Shown here: in pieces, positions 8,258 through 16,389 of the stretch
Position numbering within the stretch: the stretch's first letter is position 1
How the letters are laid out: each line of letters starts with the position of its first letter
DNA from: Amycolatopsis balhimycina FH 1894
Lineage (GTDB): Bacteria; Actinomycetota; Actinomycetes; Mycobacteriales; Pseudonocardiaceae
Reading direction: 5' to 3'
Length of the DNA stretch: 64,000 nucleotides
Assembly: GCF_000384295.1 (NCBI RefSeq)
Contig: NZ_KB913037.1
Location: 7,503,533 to 7,567,532, forward strand
Notes under the pieces: generated by a model
What the model was told of the DNA's origin: nothing
The model's input: only the letters and a program-made list of their open reading frames with translations
Database searches by the model: none
Program-made: the position numbers and the translations under genes

Positions 8258-8888
8258 CTCGCAGGTCCGCGAGGGCGTTCGCGCCATCCGCGAGGACGGG
8301 AACGACATCCAGATCGCGTGCTCGCTGGGCATGCTGACGCAGGAGCAGGTCGACGAGCTCGTCGACATGGGCGTCCACCGCTACAACCACAACCTCGAGA
8401 CGGCGCGTTCGCACTTCCCGTCGGTCGTGACGACGCACACGTGGGAGGAACGCTGGGACACGCTGCGGATGGTGGCCGACGCGGGCATGGAGGTCTGCTG
8501 CGGCGGCATCATCGGCATGGGGGAGACGGTCGAGCAGCGCGCGGAGTTCGCGGTGCAGCTGGCCGAGCTGAACCCGCACGAGGTGCCGATGAACTTCCTC
8601 ATCCCGCAGCCGGGAACGCCGTACGAAAACTACGAAATCGTGGAGGGCCGCGACGCGCTGCGGACGGTGGCGGCGTTCCGGCTCGCGATGCCGCGCACGA
8701 TGCTGCGCTTCGCCGGCGGCCGTGAGCTGACGCTCGGCGACCTCGGTGCGGAGCAGGGCATGCTCGGCGGGATCAACGCGATCATCGTCGGCAACTACCT
8801 GACGAACCTGGGCCGTCCGGCATCGGCTGACCTGGAGATGCTGGACGAGCTCAAGATGCCCATCAAGGCCCTCAGTGACAGCCTCTGA
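8253..8888 (+). pseudogene. bioB: bioB 3' two-thirds, N-terminus deleted
   Basis: About 211 codons match the C-terminal part of biotin synthase: [73 protein letters not shown] and [13 protein letters not shown]. The N-terminal third with the radical-SAM CxxxCxxC cluster motif is gone. A GTG at 8232 could start translation in this frame, but its first codons are bioA sequence read out of frame, so a working enzyme is not expected. The 3' end overlaps bsaP. Either a genomic deletion or an assembly collapse between bioA and bioB explains this. Confidence 0.88.
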
Positions 8889-9090
8889 CGCTTCGGTTTC
8901 CGCGTCGTACTGTGTCCATTGTGGACAGCCGTCCGCGGGGGGTGCGGACCATCCGGTGTGTCACAACCCGAGGACGGCGCTGGAACCGCCGCGGTACTGC
9001 ACGTACTGCGCGCGGCGGTTGGTCGTCCAGGTGAGCCCGCTCGGCTGGACCGCTCGGTGCAGCCGCCACGGCGAGACGGCCAGCGGCTGA
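8875..9090 (+). CDS. bsaP: Biotin synthase auxiliary protein BsaP
   Basis: 71 aa from GTG at 8875, overlapping the bioB end by 14 bases. Two Cys pairs, YCVHCG and YCTYCARR, flank a middle [14 protein letters not shown], with a further Cys in TARCSRHGE. This matches the small protein that follows bioB in actinobacteria (Rv1590 in M. tuberculosis), reported as an Fe-S accessory factor for the actinobacterial biotin synthase. It is intact here although the bioB ahead of it is truncated. Confidence 0.8.
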   Translation: MTASDASVSASYCVHCGQPSAGGADHPVCHNPRTALEPPRYCTYCARRLVVQVSPLGWTARCSRHGETASG

Positions 9091-9110
9091 GGTCGGCGGC
9101 GAGGACGTCA

Positions 9111-9167
9111 TGAACGACTCTTTCCTGACGTCCGGCGCAGTGAACGACTCTTTCCTGACGTCCGGCG
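9111..9167. repeat. Two tandem 27-bp direct repeats
   Basis: TGAACGACTCTTTCCTGACG followed by TCCGGCG occurs at 9111-9137 and again, perfectly, at 9141-9167 (30-bp period). It sits between bsaP and the DUF2567 gene, with no coding potential seen. Confidence 0.85.
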
Positions 9168-9246
9168 TCGCGACACGGCGAGCGGCTGACGCCCGTCACG
9201 CACCGACCGGTTACGCTCGGTGGCAACGTCGCAGGAGGGAGTCCGG

Positions 9247-9843
9247 GTGAGTGAGTCGTCGGGACCCGCGCACCGGCCGTCGGCCGTGGCCGGGCCGTGG
9301 TCGGTACCCGTGCTGGTCCGGGAGCGGCGGCCCCGCGTCGTCGTCAAGGCCGATCTGCTGCCCGCCATCAGCGTGCTCGGGACCCTGAGCCTGCTGAGCT
9401 TCCCGCTCGCCTTCGCGTGGTCGCGGCTCGCGCCGCCGGAGCGGGTGCGCATCCTCGCCGCCGACGGCACCCAGGGCGCCCTGGAACTGGAGAGCTGGCA
9501 CCGCTTCGACGACCTGGCCGTCTTCGGGTTCCTGGCGCTCGGCCTCGGGATCGTCGTCGGCGTCGTCGTCTGGCTGCTGCGCGAACGGCGCGGGCCGGTC
9601 GTGTTCCTCGCCGCCGTGCTCGGCGTCGCGCTCGCGAGCGGCCTGGCCATGCTGCTGGGCGTCGGCTGGGCGAACAGCCACTACGCCATCTCCAGCCCGC
9701 CCGCGGTCGGTTCGGTGATCGAGCTCGCGCCGCGCCTGGAATCGTGGTGGGTGCTGCTGACCGGCCCGCTCGGCGTGTCGGTCACCTACAGCCTCTTGGC
9801 CACCTGGAACGGCCGAGATGACCTGGGTCGCCGCCTCGGCTGA
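9247..9843 (+). CDS. DUF2567 integral membrane protein
   Basis: 198 aa from GTG at 9247, with GGAGGG at 9234-9239; a GTG at 9220 is in frame but lacks such a site. There are four predicted membrane segments: LLPAISVLGTLSLLSFPLAF, an LGLGIVVGVVVWLL block, VFLAAVLGVALASGLAMLL, and a C-terminal WVLLTGPLGVSVTYSLL. The segment between the first and second is extracytoplasmic-like. It corresponds in position to Rv1591 downstream of bioB-bsaP in mycobacteria. Function unknown. Confidence 0.78.
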   Translation: MSESSGPAHRPSAVAGPWSVPVLVRERRPRVVVKADLLPAISVLGTLSLLSFPLAFAWSRLAPPERVRILAADGTQGALELESWHRFDDLAVFGFLALGLGIVVGVVVWLLRERRGPVVFLAAVLGVALASGLAMLLGVGWANSHYAISSPPAVGSVIELAPRLESWWVLLTGPLGVSVTYSLLATWNGRDDLGRRLG

Positions 9844-9890
9844 GCGGTTTCCCCCTAAAGTGGTGACCTCGACTACAGGGGGATCCACCA

Positions 9891-10931
9891 ATGACCGAAG
9901 ACATCGAGGTCTCGCGGCACCACGCTGTCCGCTTTCCCGGCCTCAGCCCACGCGCCTACGAGCACCCGGCGGACCGTGGCGCGCTCGCCACGCTGCGCGC
10001 GGTGCCGGGCTTCGCCCAGGTCGTCAAGGCCGTTTCGGGCTTCTACAACGAACGCGGTGAGCGGCTGATGGCGCTCGCGTCGTCGATCCGCGTCGGGCCG
10101 AAGCAGTACCCGGAGATCGACCGGCTGCGGCACGAGTGCGCCGAGACGCTCGACCTGCCGTCGGTGCCGAACGTGTTCGTCTACCAGGACCCGCGCATCC
10201 AGGCGTCGGCGGTCGGCATGGACGAGCCGTTCATCCGGGTCAGCACCGGGCTCGTCGAGCTGATGAGCCACGAGTCGCTGCGGTTCGCGCTCGGGCACGA
10301 AATGGGGCACGTGCTGTCCGGGCACGCGGTCTACCGCACGATCATGGTCCGCCTGATCAGCCTGCAGCTGTCGATGTCGTGGACGCCGGTCAGCGCGCTC
10401 GGCATCCGCGCGATCATCGCGGCGCTGCGCGAGTGGTTCCGCAAGGCCGAGCTGTCGTGCGACCGCGCGGGACTGCTGTGCGGCCAGGACCCGACGGCGG
10501 CGCTGCGCGCCCAGATCCAGGTCGCCGGCGGCATCGACCCGGCCCGCATCGACGTCCCGTCGTTCCTCCAGCAGGCGACCGAGTACGAGTCCGTCGACGA
10601 CATCCGCGACAGCTTCCTCAAGCTCAAGTTCGTCGAGACGGAGACGCACCCGTTCGCGGTGGTCCGCGCGGCGCAGCTGCAGAGGTGGGCCGCGTCGGAG
10701 GAGTACCGCTCGATCCTGGCGGGCGACTACCCGCGCCGCGACGACGACGCGCCGTCGTCGGACTGGAAGGACGACCTGAAGTCGGCGGCCAAGTCGTACA
10801 AGGACTCGTGGAACTCGTCGGCCGACCCGCTGACGAAGGTGTTCAGCGATGTGGGTGAAGCGGTGTCGGACGCGGCGGGCAAGGTGTGGAACAAGTTCGG
10901 CAACGGCAACGGTTCGGAGGCCGGCGCCTGA
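9891..10931 (+). CDS. M48-family zinc metalloprotease
   Basis: 346 aa, ATG at 9891 with AGGGGGA upstream. The zinc motif is HEMGHVLSGHA (HExxH), with the third ligand region in WFRKAELSCDRAGLL. The N-terminal half resembles HtpX/Ste24-like soluble M48 proteins (RQYPEI-like and PSVPNVFVYQDPRIQA segments). No membrane segment is obvious, so a cytoplasmic or membrane-peripheral protease is likely. The last ~70 residues are hydrophilic with Asp/Lys/Ser repeats. Role in proteostasis is inferred from the family only. The 245 bases after it show no gene. Confidence 0.9.
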   Translation: MTEDIEVSRHHAVRFPGLSPRAYEHPADRGALATLRAVPGFAQVVKAVSGFYNERGERLMALASSIRVGPKQYPEIDRLRHECAETLDLPSVPNVFVYQDPRIQASAVGMDEPFIRVSTGLVELMSHESLRFALGHEMGHVLSGHAVYRTIMVRLISLQLSMSWTPVSALGIRAIIAALREWFRKAELSCDRAGLLCGQDPTAALRAQIQVAGGIDPARIDVPSFLQQATEYESVDDIRDSFLKLKFVETETHPFAVVRAAQLQRWAASEEYRSILAGDYPRRDDDAPSSDWKDDLKSAAKSYKDSWNSSADPLTKVFSDVGEAVSDAAGKVWNKFGNGNGSEAGA

Positions 10932-11176
10932 TTGTCCCCAGGGGGCCCCGGTTGTGGACAACTCCGCCGGATTCTCGCTTCGCCGCGGGTTTCGCCGGTG
11001 GGGGCCGATAGACTGGACCGGGGTCAGCCCCCAGGGACGGGTGGGGCCTGCTCTGTGGGGCCGGACTCCGGAAACAAGCTCTCCGGACGGGTCCGGCACG
11101 CTGAGGCATGACCTGCGCACCGCCCAGACCTCCCCCGCCGCTCCCGCGCACGTCAAGGCGCCACGCGGCGTCGGCG

Positions 11177-11893
11177 TCAGTTCAAGCTGGCCGGGCGGCT
11201 GAGGTCGGTGAGCTCGCCCGGGGGTAGCGGCACCGCGCCCAGCGTGTTCAGGAAGCCCGCCTCCCGGGTCAGGAGCCGGCACGCGATGCGGAGGCGGCGT
11301 AGCGGGTGGCGTTCCTCCAGCAGCCGCTGGCGGTCCTCCAGTGGCAGCAGGCAGTCCGCCGCCAGCGCGTAGGCCAGTTCGGTGAGCGTGGTGTCCGCGT
11401 CGGGGGTGTTCCAGTCGTCGCTGCGCCACGCCGTTTCGCAGTAGCGGCGGTGGGCCGCGCGGGCCACGGCCGCCAGGCTCTCGGCCATGTCGCCGGACGG
11501 GGCCACCGGGTCGTCGTCGACCCACTCCACCGACGCGATCAGGTACGGCGCCGAAACGCAGTCGAGGTCGCGCAGGCGGAAGCGGCGCCGGGCCTCCGTC
11601 ACGACGTCGAAACGGCCGTCCGGCAGGCGTTTCGCCTCGCGGAGCACCGTGCTGCAGCCGACCTCGTGCAACTGGTCCAGACCACGTACTTCGCGGGTCA
11701 GTGACGACCGCAGGGCGACCACGCCGAATTCGCGGCCCGGCACGGTCCCGCCGACCAGGTCCGCGGTCAGCTGCCGGTACCGCGGTTCGAAGATGTGCAG
11801 CGGGAGCTTGGTGCCGGGCAGCAGCACGGTCTGCAGCGGGAACAACGGCAGGATCGTCGTCGTCGCTTCACTTTCCGGTTCCGGCTCGCTCAC
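11177..11893 (-). CDS. LON peptidase substrate-binding-domain protein
   Basis: 238 aa from GTG at 11893. The N-terminal half shows the LON N-domain pattern: LPLFPLQTVLLPGTKLPLHIFEPRYRQL, FGVVALRS, VGCSTVLREAKRLPDGRFDVV and RFRLRD. There is no AAA+ ATPase or Ser-Lys protease domain, so it is a stand-alone LON-substrate-binding protein as found in many actinobacteria. The C-terminal ~90 residues are helical. Function is unproven; protein binding is the family guess. Confidence 0.88.
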   Translation of the reverse strand: MSEPEPESEATTTILPLFPLQTVLLPGTKLPLHIFEPRYRQLTADLVGGTVPGREFGVVALRSSLTREVRGLDQLHEVGCSTVLREAKRLPDGRFDVVTEARRRFRLRDLDCVSAPYLIASVEWVDDDPVAPSGDMAESLAAVARAAHRRYCETAWRSDDWNTPDADTTLTELAYALAADCLLPLEDRQRLLEERHPLRRLRIACRLLTREAGFLNTLGAVPLPPGELTDLSRPASLN

Positions 11894-11978
11894 GCGTCCA
11901 CCGTAAGGGGAGAACGGGCCGGGCGCAGCACGGTGCCGGCCAGGGCTCGGCCACCTGGCCCCCCGGAAGCGGTGACAA

Positions 11979-12023
11979 CCGGGGCTTCGCCCCGGGTCGG
12001 GGGCTCCGCCACCCGAACCCCCG
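11979..12023 (-). terminator. GC-rich double hairpin after nrtR
   Basis: CCGGGGC/GCCCCGG (11979-11995) is followed by an imperfect GGTCGGGGG...CCGAACCCCC stem with a CTCCGCC loop. It lies between the end of nrtR and the start of the LON-domain gene, both on the minus strand. It shares its design with the hairpin at 4046-4086. Confidence 0.65.
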
Positions 12024-12037
12024 GAATACCGGGTGGG

Positions 12038-12733
12038 TCACCGGTTCGGTGGCCTGAACACGGCGAACGGGTCGGTGATCTGCATGCCCTTGCCGGCGAA
12101 GGAGAACAGCGCCGCCGGCCGGCCGCCGGAGCGGCCCGGGGCGGCCGTGTGGCCGGTGGGGAGCAGCAGGCCGCGCCGGGACAGGACGCGCTGGAGGTTG
12201 GTCGCCGAAACGCGGTAGCCCAGCGCCGCCGAATACAGCCCGCGCAGGGCGGAAATCGTGAATTCCTCGGGGGCCAGTGCGAAGCCGAGGTTGGTGTAAC
12301 AGAGTTTCGAACGCAGCCGGTCGCGGGCGCGCAGCACGATCGCCTCGTGGTCGAACGCCGTGCGCGGCAGCTTCGCGATGTCGTGCCACTCCGTGTCCTC
12401 CGGCACCTCGGGGTCGACGTCGGAGGGGACCAGCCCGAGGAACGCCGTCGCGACGACACGCGGCCCCGGCACCCGGTGCGGGTCACTGAACACCGCGAGC
12501 TGCTCGACGTGCTTGAGCTGGCGGACGTCCACCTTCTCGGCGAGCTGGCGCCGGATCGACGTCTCGACGTCCTCGTCGGGGCGCAGCCGGCCGCCGGGCA
12601 GGGACCAGCGGCCGAGGTGCGGGTCGAGCGCGCGCCGCCACAGCAGCACCCGGAGTGTGTCCGAGCGCACTTGCAGGACCGCTCCCAGAACCTCGTGGGC
12701 GAGGGGGGTCTGGGTGTTAAGATGACTTCGCAC
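12038..12733 (-). CDS. nrtR: NrtR, Nudix-related repressor of NAD synthesis
   Basis: 231 aa from GTG at 12733. The N-terminal Nudix-like domain reads WSLPGGRLRPDEDVETSIRRQLAEKV. The usual Nudix box REUxEExGU is degraded to RRQLAEKV, as expected for a sensor rather than a hydrolase. The C-terminal ~80 residues (FTISALRGLYSAALGYRVSATNLQRVLSRRGLL) form the winged-helix DNA-binding domain of NrtR. It is divergent from nadABC, the classic target. No ribosome-binding site precedes the GTG, and a TATAAT box ends 9 bases upstream, suggesting a leaderless mRNA. Confidence 0.9.
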   Translation of the reverse strand: MRSHLNTQTPLAHEVLGAVLQVRSDTLRVLLWRRALDPHLGRWSLPGGRLRPDEDVETSIRRQLAEKVDVRQLKHVEQLAVFSDPHRVPGPRVVATAFLGLVPSDVDPEVPEDTEWHDIAKLPRTAFDHEAIVLRARDRLRSKLCYTNLGFALAPEEFTISALRGLYSAALGYRVSATNLQRVLSRRGLLLPTGHTAAPGRSGGRPAALFSFAGKGMQITDPFAVFRPPNR

Positions 12734-12759
12734 GGTTTTCGATTATAAGGCGAAAACCG
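12733..12759. promoter_or_regulatory. Palindromic NrtR operator candidate with -10 boxes
   Basis: Perfect 9-base arms CGGTTTTCG and CGAAAACCG are separated by 9 bases (ATTATAAGG). On the minus strand the spacer holds TATAAT, placed to start transcription at about the nrtR GTG. On the plus strand it holds TATAAG. The site lies in the 48-bp gap between nrtR and nadA, so one bound repressor could silence both directions. Confidence 0.7.
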
Positions 12760-12781
12760 GAGACAGGTCCAGGAGGGCCAG

Positions 12782-13795
12782 ATGACCACCACGTTGGTTC
12801 CGGAAGGCCTCACCCCGTTCGGCGGGGTCGAGGCGAACGCGGCCTGGGCGGAGGAGGTGCGGCGCCTGGCGAAGCAGCGCGACGCGGTCCTGCTCGCGCA
12901 CAACTACCAGGTCCCGGAGATCCAGGACATCGCCGACCACACCGGCGACTCGCTGGCGCTGAGCCGCATCGCGGCGAGCAGCGACGCGTCCACCATCGTC
13001 TTCTGCGGCGTGCACTTCATGGCCGAGACCGCGAAGATCCTCTCGCCGGAGAAGACCGTCCTGATCCCGGACGCGCGGGCCGGCTGCTCCCTCGCCGACT
13101 CCATCACCGGCGCCCAGCTGCGGGCCTGGAAGGCCGAGCACCCGGGCGCGGTGGTCGTCTCCTACGTCAACACCACAGCCGAGGTGAAGGCCGAGACCGA
13201 CATCTGCTGCACGTCGTCCAACGCGGTCGACGTCGTCGCCTCCATCCCCGCTGACCAGGAGGTTCTCTTCCTTCCGGACCAGTTCCTCGGCGCCCACGTC
13301 AAGCGCGTGACCGGCCGGGAGAACATGCACATCTGGGCCGGGGAGTGCCACGTCCACGCGGGCATCAACGGCGCCGAGCTGGCCGCCCGCGCGGCCGAGG
13401 AGCCGGACGCCGACCTGTTCATCCACCCGGAGTGCGGCTGCGCGACGTCGGCGCTGTACCTGGCGGGCGAGGGTGCCGTGGCGCCGGACCGGGTCAAGAT
13501 CCTCTCGACCGGCGACATGGTCCACGAGGCCCGCGACACCAAGGCCAAGACGGTGCTGGTGGCCACCGAGATCGGCATGATCCACCAGCTCCGCAAGGCC
13601 GCGCCGGGCATCGACTTCCGCGCGGTGAACGACCGCGCGTCCTGCCGGTACATGAAGATGATCACGCCCGCCGCGCTGCTGCGCTGCCTGCGTGAGGGCC
13701 TCGACGAGGTCCACGTCGATCTCGAGACGGCCGCGAAGGCCCGCGCCTCGGTGCGGCGGATGATCGAGATCGGGCAGCCCGGCGGCGGCGAATGA
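12782..13795 (+). CDS. nadA: Quinolinate synthase NadA
   Basis: 337 aa; ATG at 12782 with AGGAGG at 12771-12776. NadA condenses iminoaspartate with dihydroxyacetone phosphate to quinolinate using a [4Fe-4S] cluster. Three conserved Cys regions are seen: [22 protein letters not shown] DICCTSS, and [32 protein letters not shown] is a typical N-terminal motif, and [10 protein letters not shown] a substrate-binding loop. It is first gene of nadABC; its stop overlaps the nadB start by 4 bases (ATGA). Repression by NrtR is inferred from the operator ahead of it. Confidence 0.96.
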   Translation: MTTTLVPEGLTPFGGVEANAAWAEEVRRLAKQRDAVLLAHNYQVPEIQDIADHTGDSLALSRIAASSDASTIVFCGVHFMAETAKILSPEKTVLIPDARAGCSLADSITGAQLRAWKAEHPGAVVVSYVNTTAEVKAETDICCTSSNAVDVVASIPADQEVLFLPDQFLGAHVKRVTGRENMHIWAGECHVHAGINGAELAARAAEEPDADLFIHPECGCATSALYLAGEGAVAPDRVKILSTGDMVHEARDTKAKTVLVATEIGMIHQLRKAAPGIDFRAVNDRASCRYMKMITPAALLRCLREGLDEVHVDLETAAKARASVRRMIEIGQPGGGE

Positions 13796-15435
13796 CGCCG
13801 CCGGTTAATGACCCACGGGCGAAAACCCCGGTCTGGGAAGCTCGGGCCGACCTGGTCGTGATCGGCAGCGGCGTCGCCGGCCTGACCGCGGCGCTGCGCG
13901 CACAGGCCCTCGGGCTGCACGTCCTGGTGGTGACCAAGGCGGCCGTCACGGACGGCAACACGCGCTGGGCCCAGGGCGGCGTCGCGGTGGTCCTGGCGGA
14001 CCAGCACGACCTCGACGACTCCGTCGCGAAGCACGCCGAGGACACCTTCACCGCGGGTGCGGGCCTGTGTGACGAGGTGGCGGCCCGCTCGATCATCGAC
14101 GGCGGCCCGGCCGCGGTCGCCCGGCTGCGGGCGGACGGCGCGAAGTTCGACGTCGCGGCTTCCGGGTTGCTCGCGCGGGGCCGCGAGGGCGGGCACAGCG
14201 CGTTCCGCGTGATCCACGCGGGCGGCGACGCGACCGGCGCCGAGGTCGAACGCGCCCTGGTCGCGCAGGCCGGGCAGGCGGGGGTGCCGGTGCTGGAGCA
14301 CCACATCGCCGTCGACGCGCTGCGCACGCCGGGCGGGCGGGTGGCCGGGGTCACCGTGCTGGACCGCCACGGCGTGCCCGGGGTGGTCCGGGCTTCGGCC
14401 GTGCTGGTGGCCAGCGGCGGGATCGGGCAGCTCTACCAGGCGACGTCGAACCCGGAGATCGCCACCGGTGACGGGCTCGCGCTCGCGTTGCGGGCCGGCG
14501 CGACCGTGGCCGACATCGAGTTCGTCCAGTTCCACCCCACCGTGCTCTACACGCCGGGGGCGCGGGGCCGCTGCCCGCTGGTCACCGAGGCGGTGCGCGG
14601 CGAGGGCGCGACGCTGGTCGACGGCGCCGGCCTGCCGGTGATGCACGGGGTGCACCCGCTCGGCGACCTCGCGCCGCGCGACGTCGTGTCGGCGGCGATC
14701 ACGCGCCGGATGGCGACGGCGCCGGGCGGCGTCGGCGACCACGTCTTCCTCGACGCGACGTCGATCGCCGGGTTCGCCCGGCGGTTTCCGACGGTGTTCG
14801 CCGCGTGCGCGGCGCTGGGCCTCGACCCGGCCGTCGACCCGATCCCGGTGACGCCGGCGGCGCACTTCTCGTGCGGCGGCGTGGTGACCACTGTGGACGG
14901 ACGCTCGTCGGTGGCCGGGCTCTACGCCGCCGGCGAAGTCGCGCGGACCGGCCTGCACGGCGCGAACCGCTTGGCGTCCAACAGCTTGCTCGAAGGGCTG
15001 GTCGTCGGGCAGCGTGTCGCGGAGGCCGTCGCGGCGGACCTCGCGGCCGGGCTGCTGGCCGATCCTTCGCGCGGGCGGCTGCCGTCGTGGACCACCGCAC
15101 CCACCGCCGAGCGCGATTCGCTGCAGCGCGTGATGAGCCGGTACGCCGCGATCGGCCGCGACGCCGACGGGCTCGCGGCGGCCGGTTCGGTGCTCGATCT
15201 GTCCGTTCAGGACAGTCCCTTGTGGACGCACGCGGCGGTGGAGGACGCGGCGCTGACGGTGGTGGCGCAGGCGCTGCTCGCCGCGGCCGTCCGGCGCACC
15301 GAGTCGCGCGGCTGCCACGTGCGGTCCGACTTCCCGACGCGCGACGACGGCTGGCGGCGCAGCCAGCACATCCGGCTCAGCCCGTCCGGCCAGCCCGTGC
15401 TGGCCGGCCCGATCCCCCTGGAGGGCGTGGCATGA
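13792..15435 (+). CDS. nadB: L-aspartate oxidase NadB
   Basis: 547 aa flavoprotein that oxidises L-aspartate to iminoaspartate, the NadA substrate. The FAD dinucleotide motif is [16 protein letters not shown] at residues ~24-39. Further marks are [12 protein letters not shown], the substrate/flavin block [52 protein letters not shown] and [15 protein letters not shown]. Its start and stop both overlap the flanking genes by ATGA, so translation is coupled. The length is typical. Confidence 0.96.
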   Translation: MTPPVNDPRAKTPVWEARADLVVIGSGVAGLTAALRAQALGLHVLVVTKAAVTDGNTRWAQGGVAVVLADQHDLDDSVAKHAEDTFTAGAGLCDEVAARSIIDGGPAAVARLRADGAKFDVAASGLLARGREGGHSAFRVIHAGGDATGAEVERALVAQAGQAGVPVLEHHIAVDALRTPGGRVAGVTVLDRHGVPGVVRASAVLVASGGIGQLYQATSNPEIATGDGLALALRAGATVADIEFVQFHPTVLYTPGARGRCPLVTEAVRGEGATLVDGAGLPVMHGVHPLGDLAPRDVVSAAITRRMATAPGGVGDHVFLDATSIAGFARRFPTVFAACAALGLDPAVDPIPVTPAAHFSCGGVVTTVDGRSSVAGLYAAGEVARTGLHGANRLASNSLLEGLVVGQRVAEAVAADLAAGLLADPSRGRLPSWTTAPTAERDSLQRVMSRYAAIGRDADGLAAAGSVLDLSVQDSPLWTHAAVEDAALTVVAQALLAAAVRRTESRGCHVRSDFPTRDDGWRRSQHIRLSPSGQPVLAGPIPLEGVA

Positions 15436-16325
15436 CGTTCCCGATCTCCGAACCGGTCCGCCGCCTGATCGCCGCCTCCGGGCTGGACGTCGACGACGTC
15501 GAGCGCGTGGTCACCACGGCGCTCGGCGAGGACCTGCGGTACGGGCCGGACGCGACGACGGCGTCGACCGTGCCCGCTTCCGCGACCGCGGTGGCGGAGC
15601 TGACTCCGCGCGCCACCGGTGTGATCGCCGGGCTGCCGGTCGCGCTCGCCGTGTTCGACGTGGTGCTGGGGCCGGGGTACGAGGTGCTGGCCGGGCGCGA
15701 AGACGGCGAGCGGCTGGTCGCGGGGGAGCCGGCGCTGGTGCTGTGCGGCCCGGTCCGCGGGCTGCTGACCGCCGAGCGCACGGCGTTGAACCTGCTGTGC
15801 CACCTCTCCGGGGTGGCGACCGCGACGGCCGCGTGGGTGTCCGAAGTGGACGGTACCGGGTGTGCGATCCGGGACTCCCGCAAGACGTTGCCGGGGCTGC
15901 GGCTGCTGCAGAAGTACGCCGTCCGCCGCGGTGGCGGCGTGAACCACCGGCTGGGGCTGGGCGACGCGGTGCTGATCAAGGACAACCACGTCGTCGCCGC
16001 CGGTTCGGTGACGGCGGCGCTCGCCGCGGCCCGGGCGCACGCGCCGGAACTGGCTTGTGAGGTCGAGGTCGACACGCTCGCGCAGCTGGAAGAAGCGCTC
16101 GCCGCCGCGGCGGACGAGGTGCTGCTGGACAACTTCACCCCCGAAGAGTGCCGCCAGGCGGTGGCGCGTCGCGACGAAGTCTCGCCGAAGACGCGGCTGG
16201 AATCCTCTGGTGGGCTCACCCTCGACCGTGGTAGGGCCTACGCCGAGTCCGGTGTGGACTATCTTTCGGTGGGTGGGCTGACCCATTCTTCGCCGGCGTT
16301 GGATCTGGGCATGGACCTTCGCTGA
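15432..16325 (+). CDS. nadC: Quinolinate phosphoribosyltransferase NadC
   Basis: 297 aa from ATG at 15432. It decarboxylates quinolinate and attaches it to PRPP, giving nicotinate mononucleotide. Marks: TALGEDLRYGPDAT at the N-terminus, ERTALNLLCHLSGVAT, IRDSRKTLPGLRLLQKYAVRRGGG (substrate-binding Arg/Lys cluster), HRLGLGDAVLIKDNH, VEVDTLAQLEEAL, and the ESSGGLTL barrel strand near the C-terminus. It is the last gene of the nad operon. Confidence 0.96.
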   Translation: MTFPISEPVRRLIAASGLDVDDVERVVTTALGEDLRYGPDATTASTVPASATAVAELTPRATGVIAGLPVALAVFDVVLGPGYEVLAGREDGERLVAGEPALVLCGPVRGLLTAERTALNLLCHLSGVATATAAWVSEVDGTGCAIRDSRKTLPGLRLLQKYAVRRGGGVNHRLGLGDAVLIKDNHVVAAGSVTAALAAARAHAPELACEVEVDTLAQLEEALAAAADEVLLDNFTPEECRQAVARRDEVSPKTRLESSGGLTLDRGRAYAESGVDYLSVGGLTHSSPALDLGMDLR

Positions 16326-16389
16326 ACGGCCTTTCCCGGGTAAACTGGCGGAAGTTGTTTCCGTTCTGGGGTTTCCCGGGGAGGATCGG

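Noticed and set aside
8232..8888. Complete short biotin synthase gene starting at GTG 8232
   Set aside because: Its first seven codons are bioA sequence in another frame and the radical-SAM cysteines are absent, so it is a remnant.
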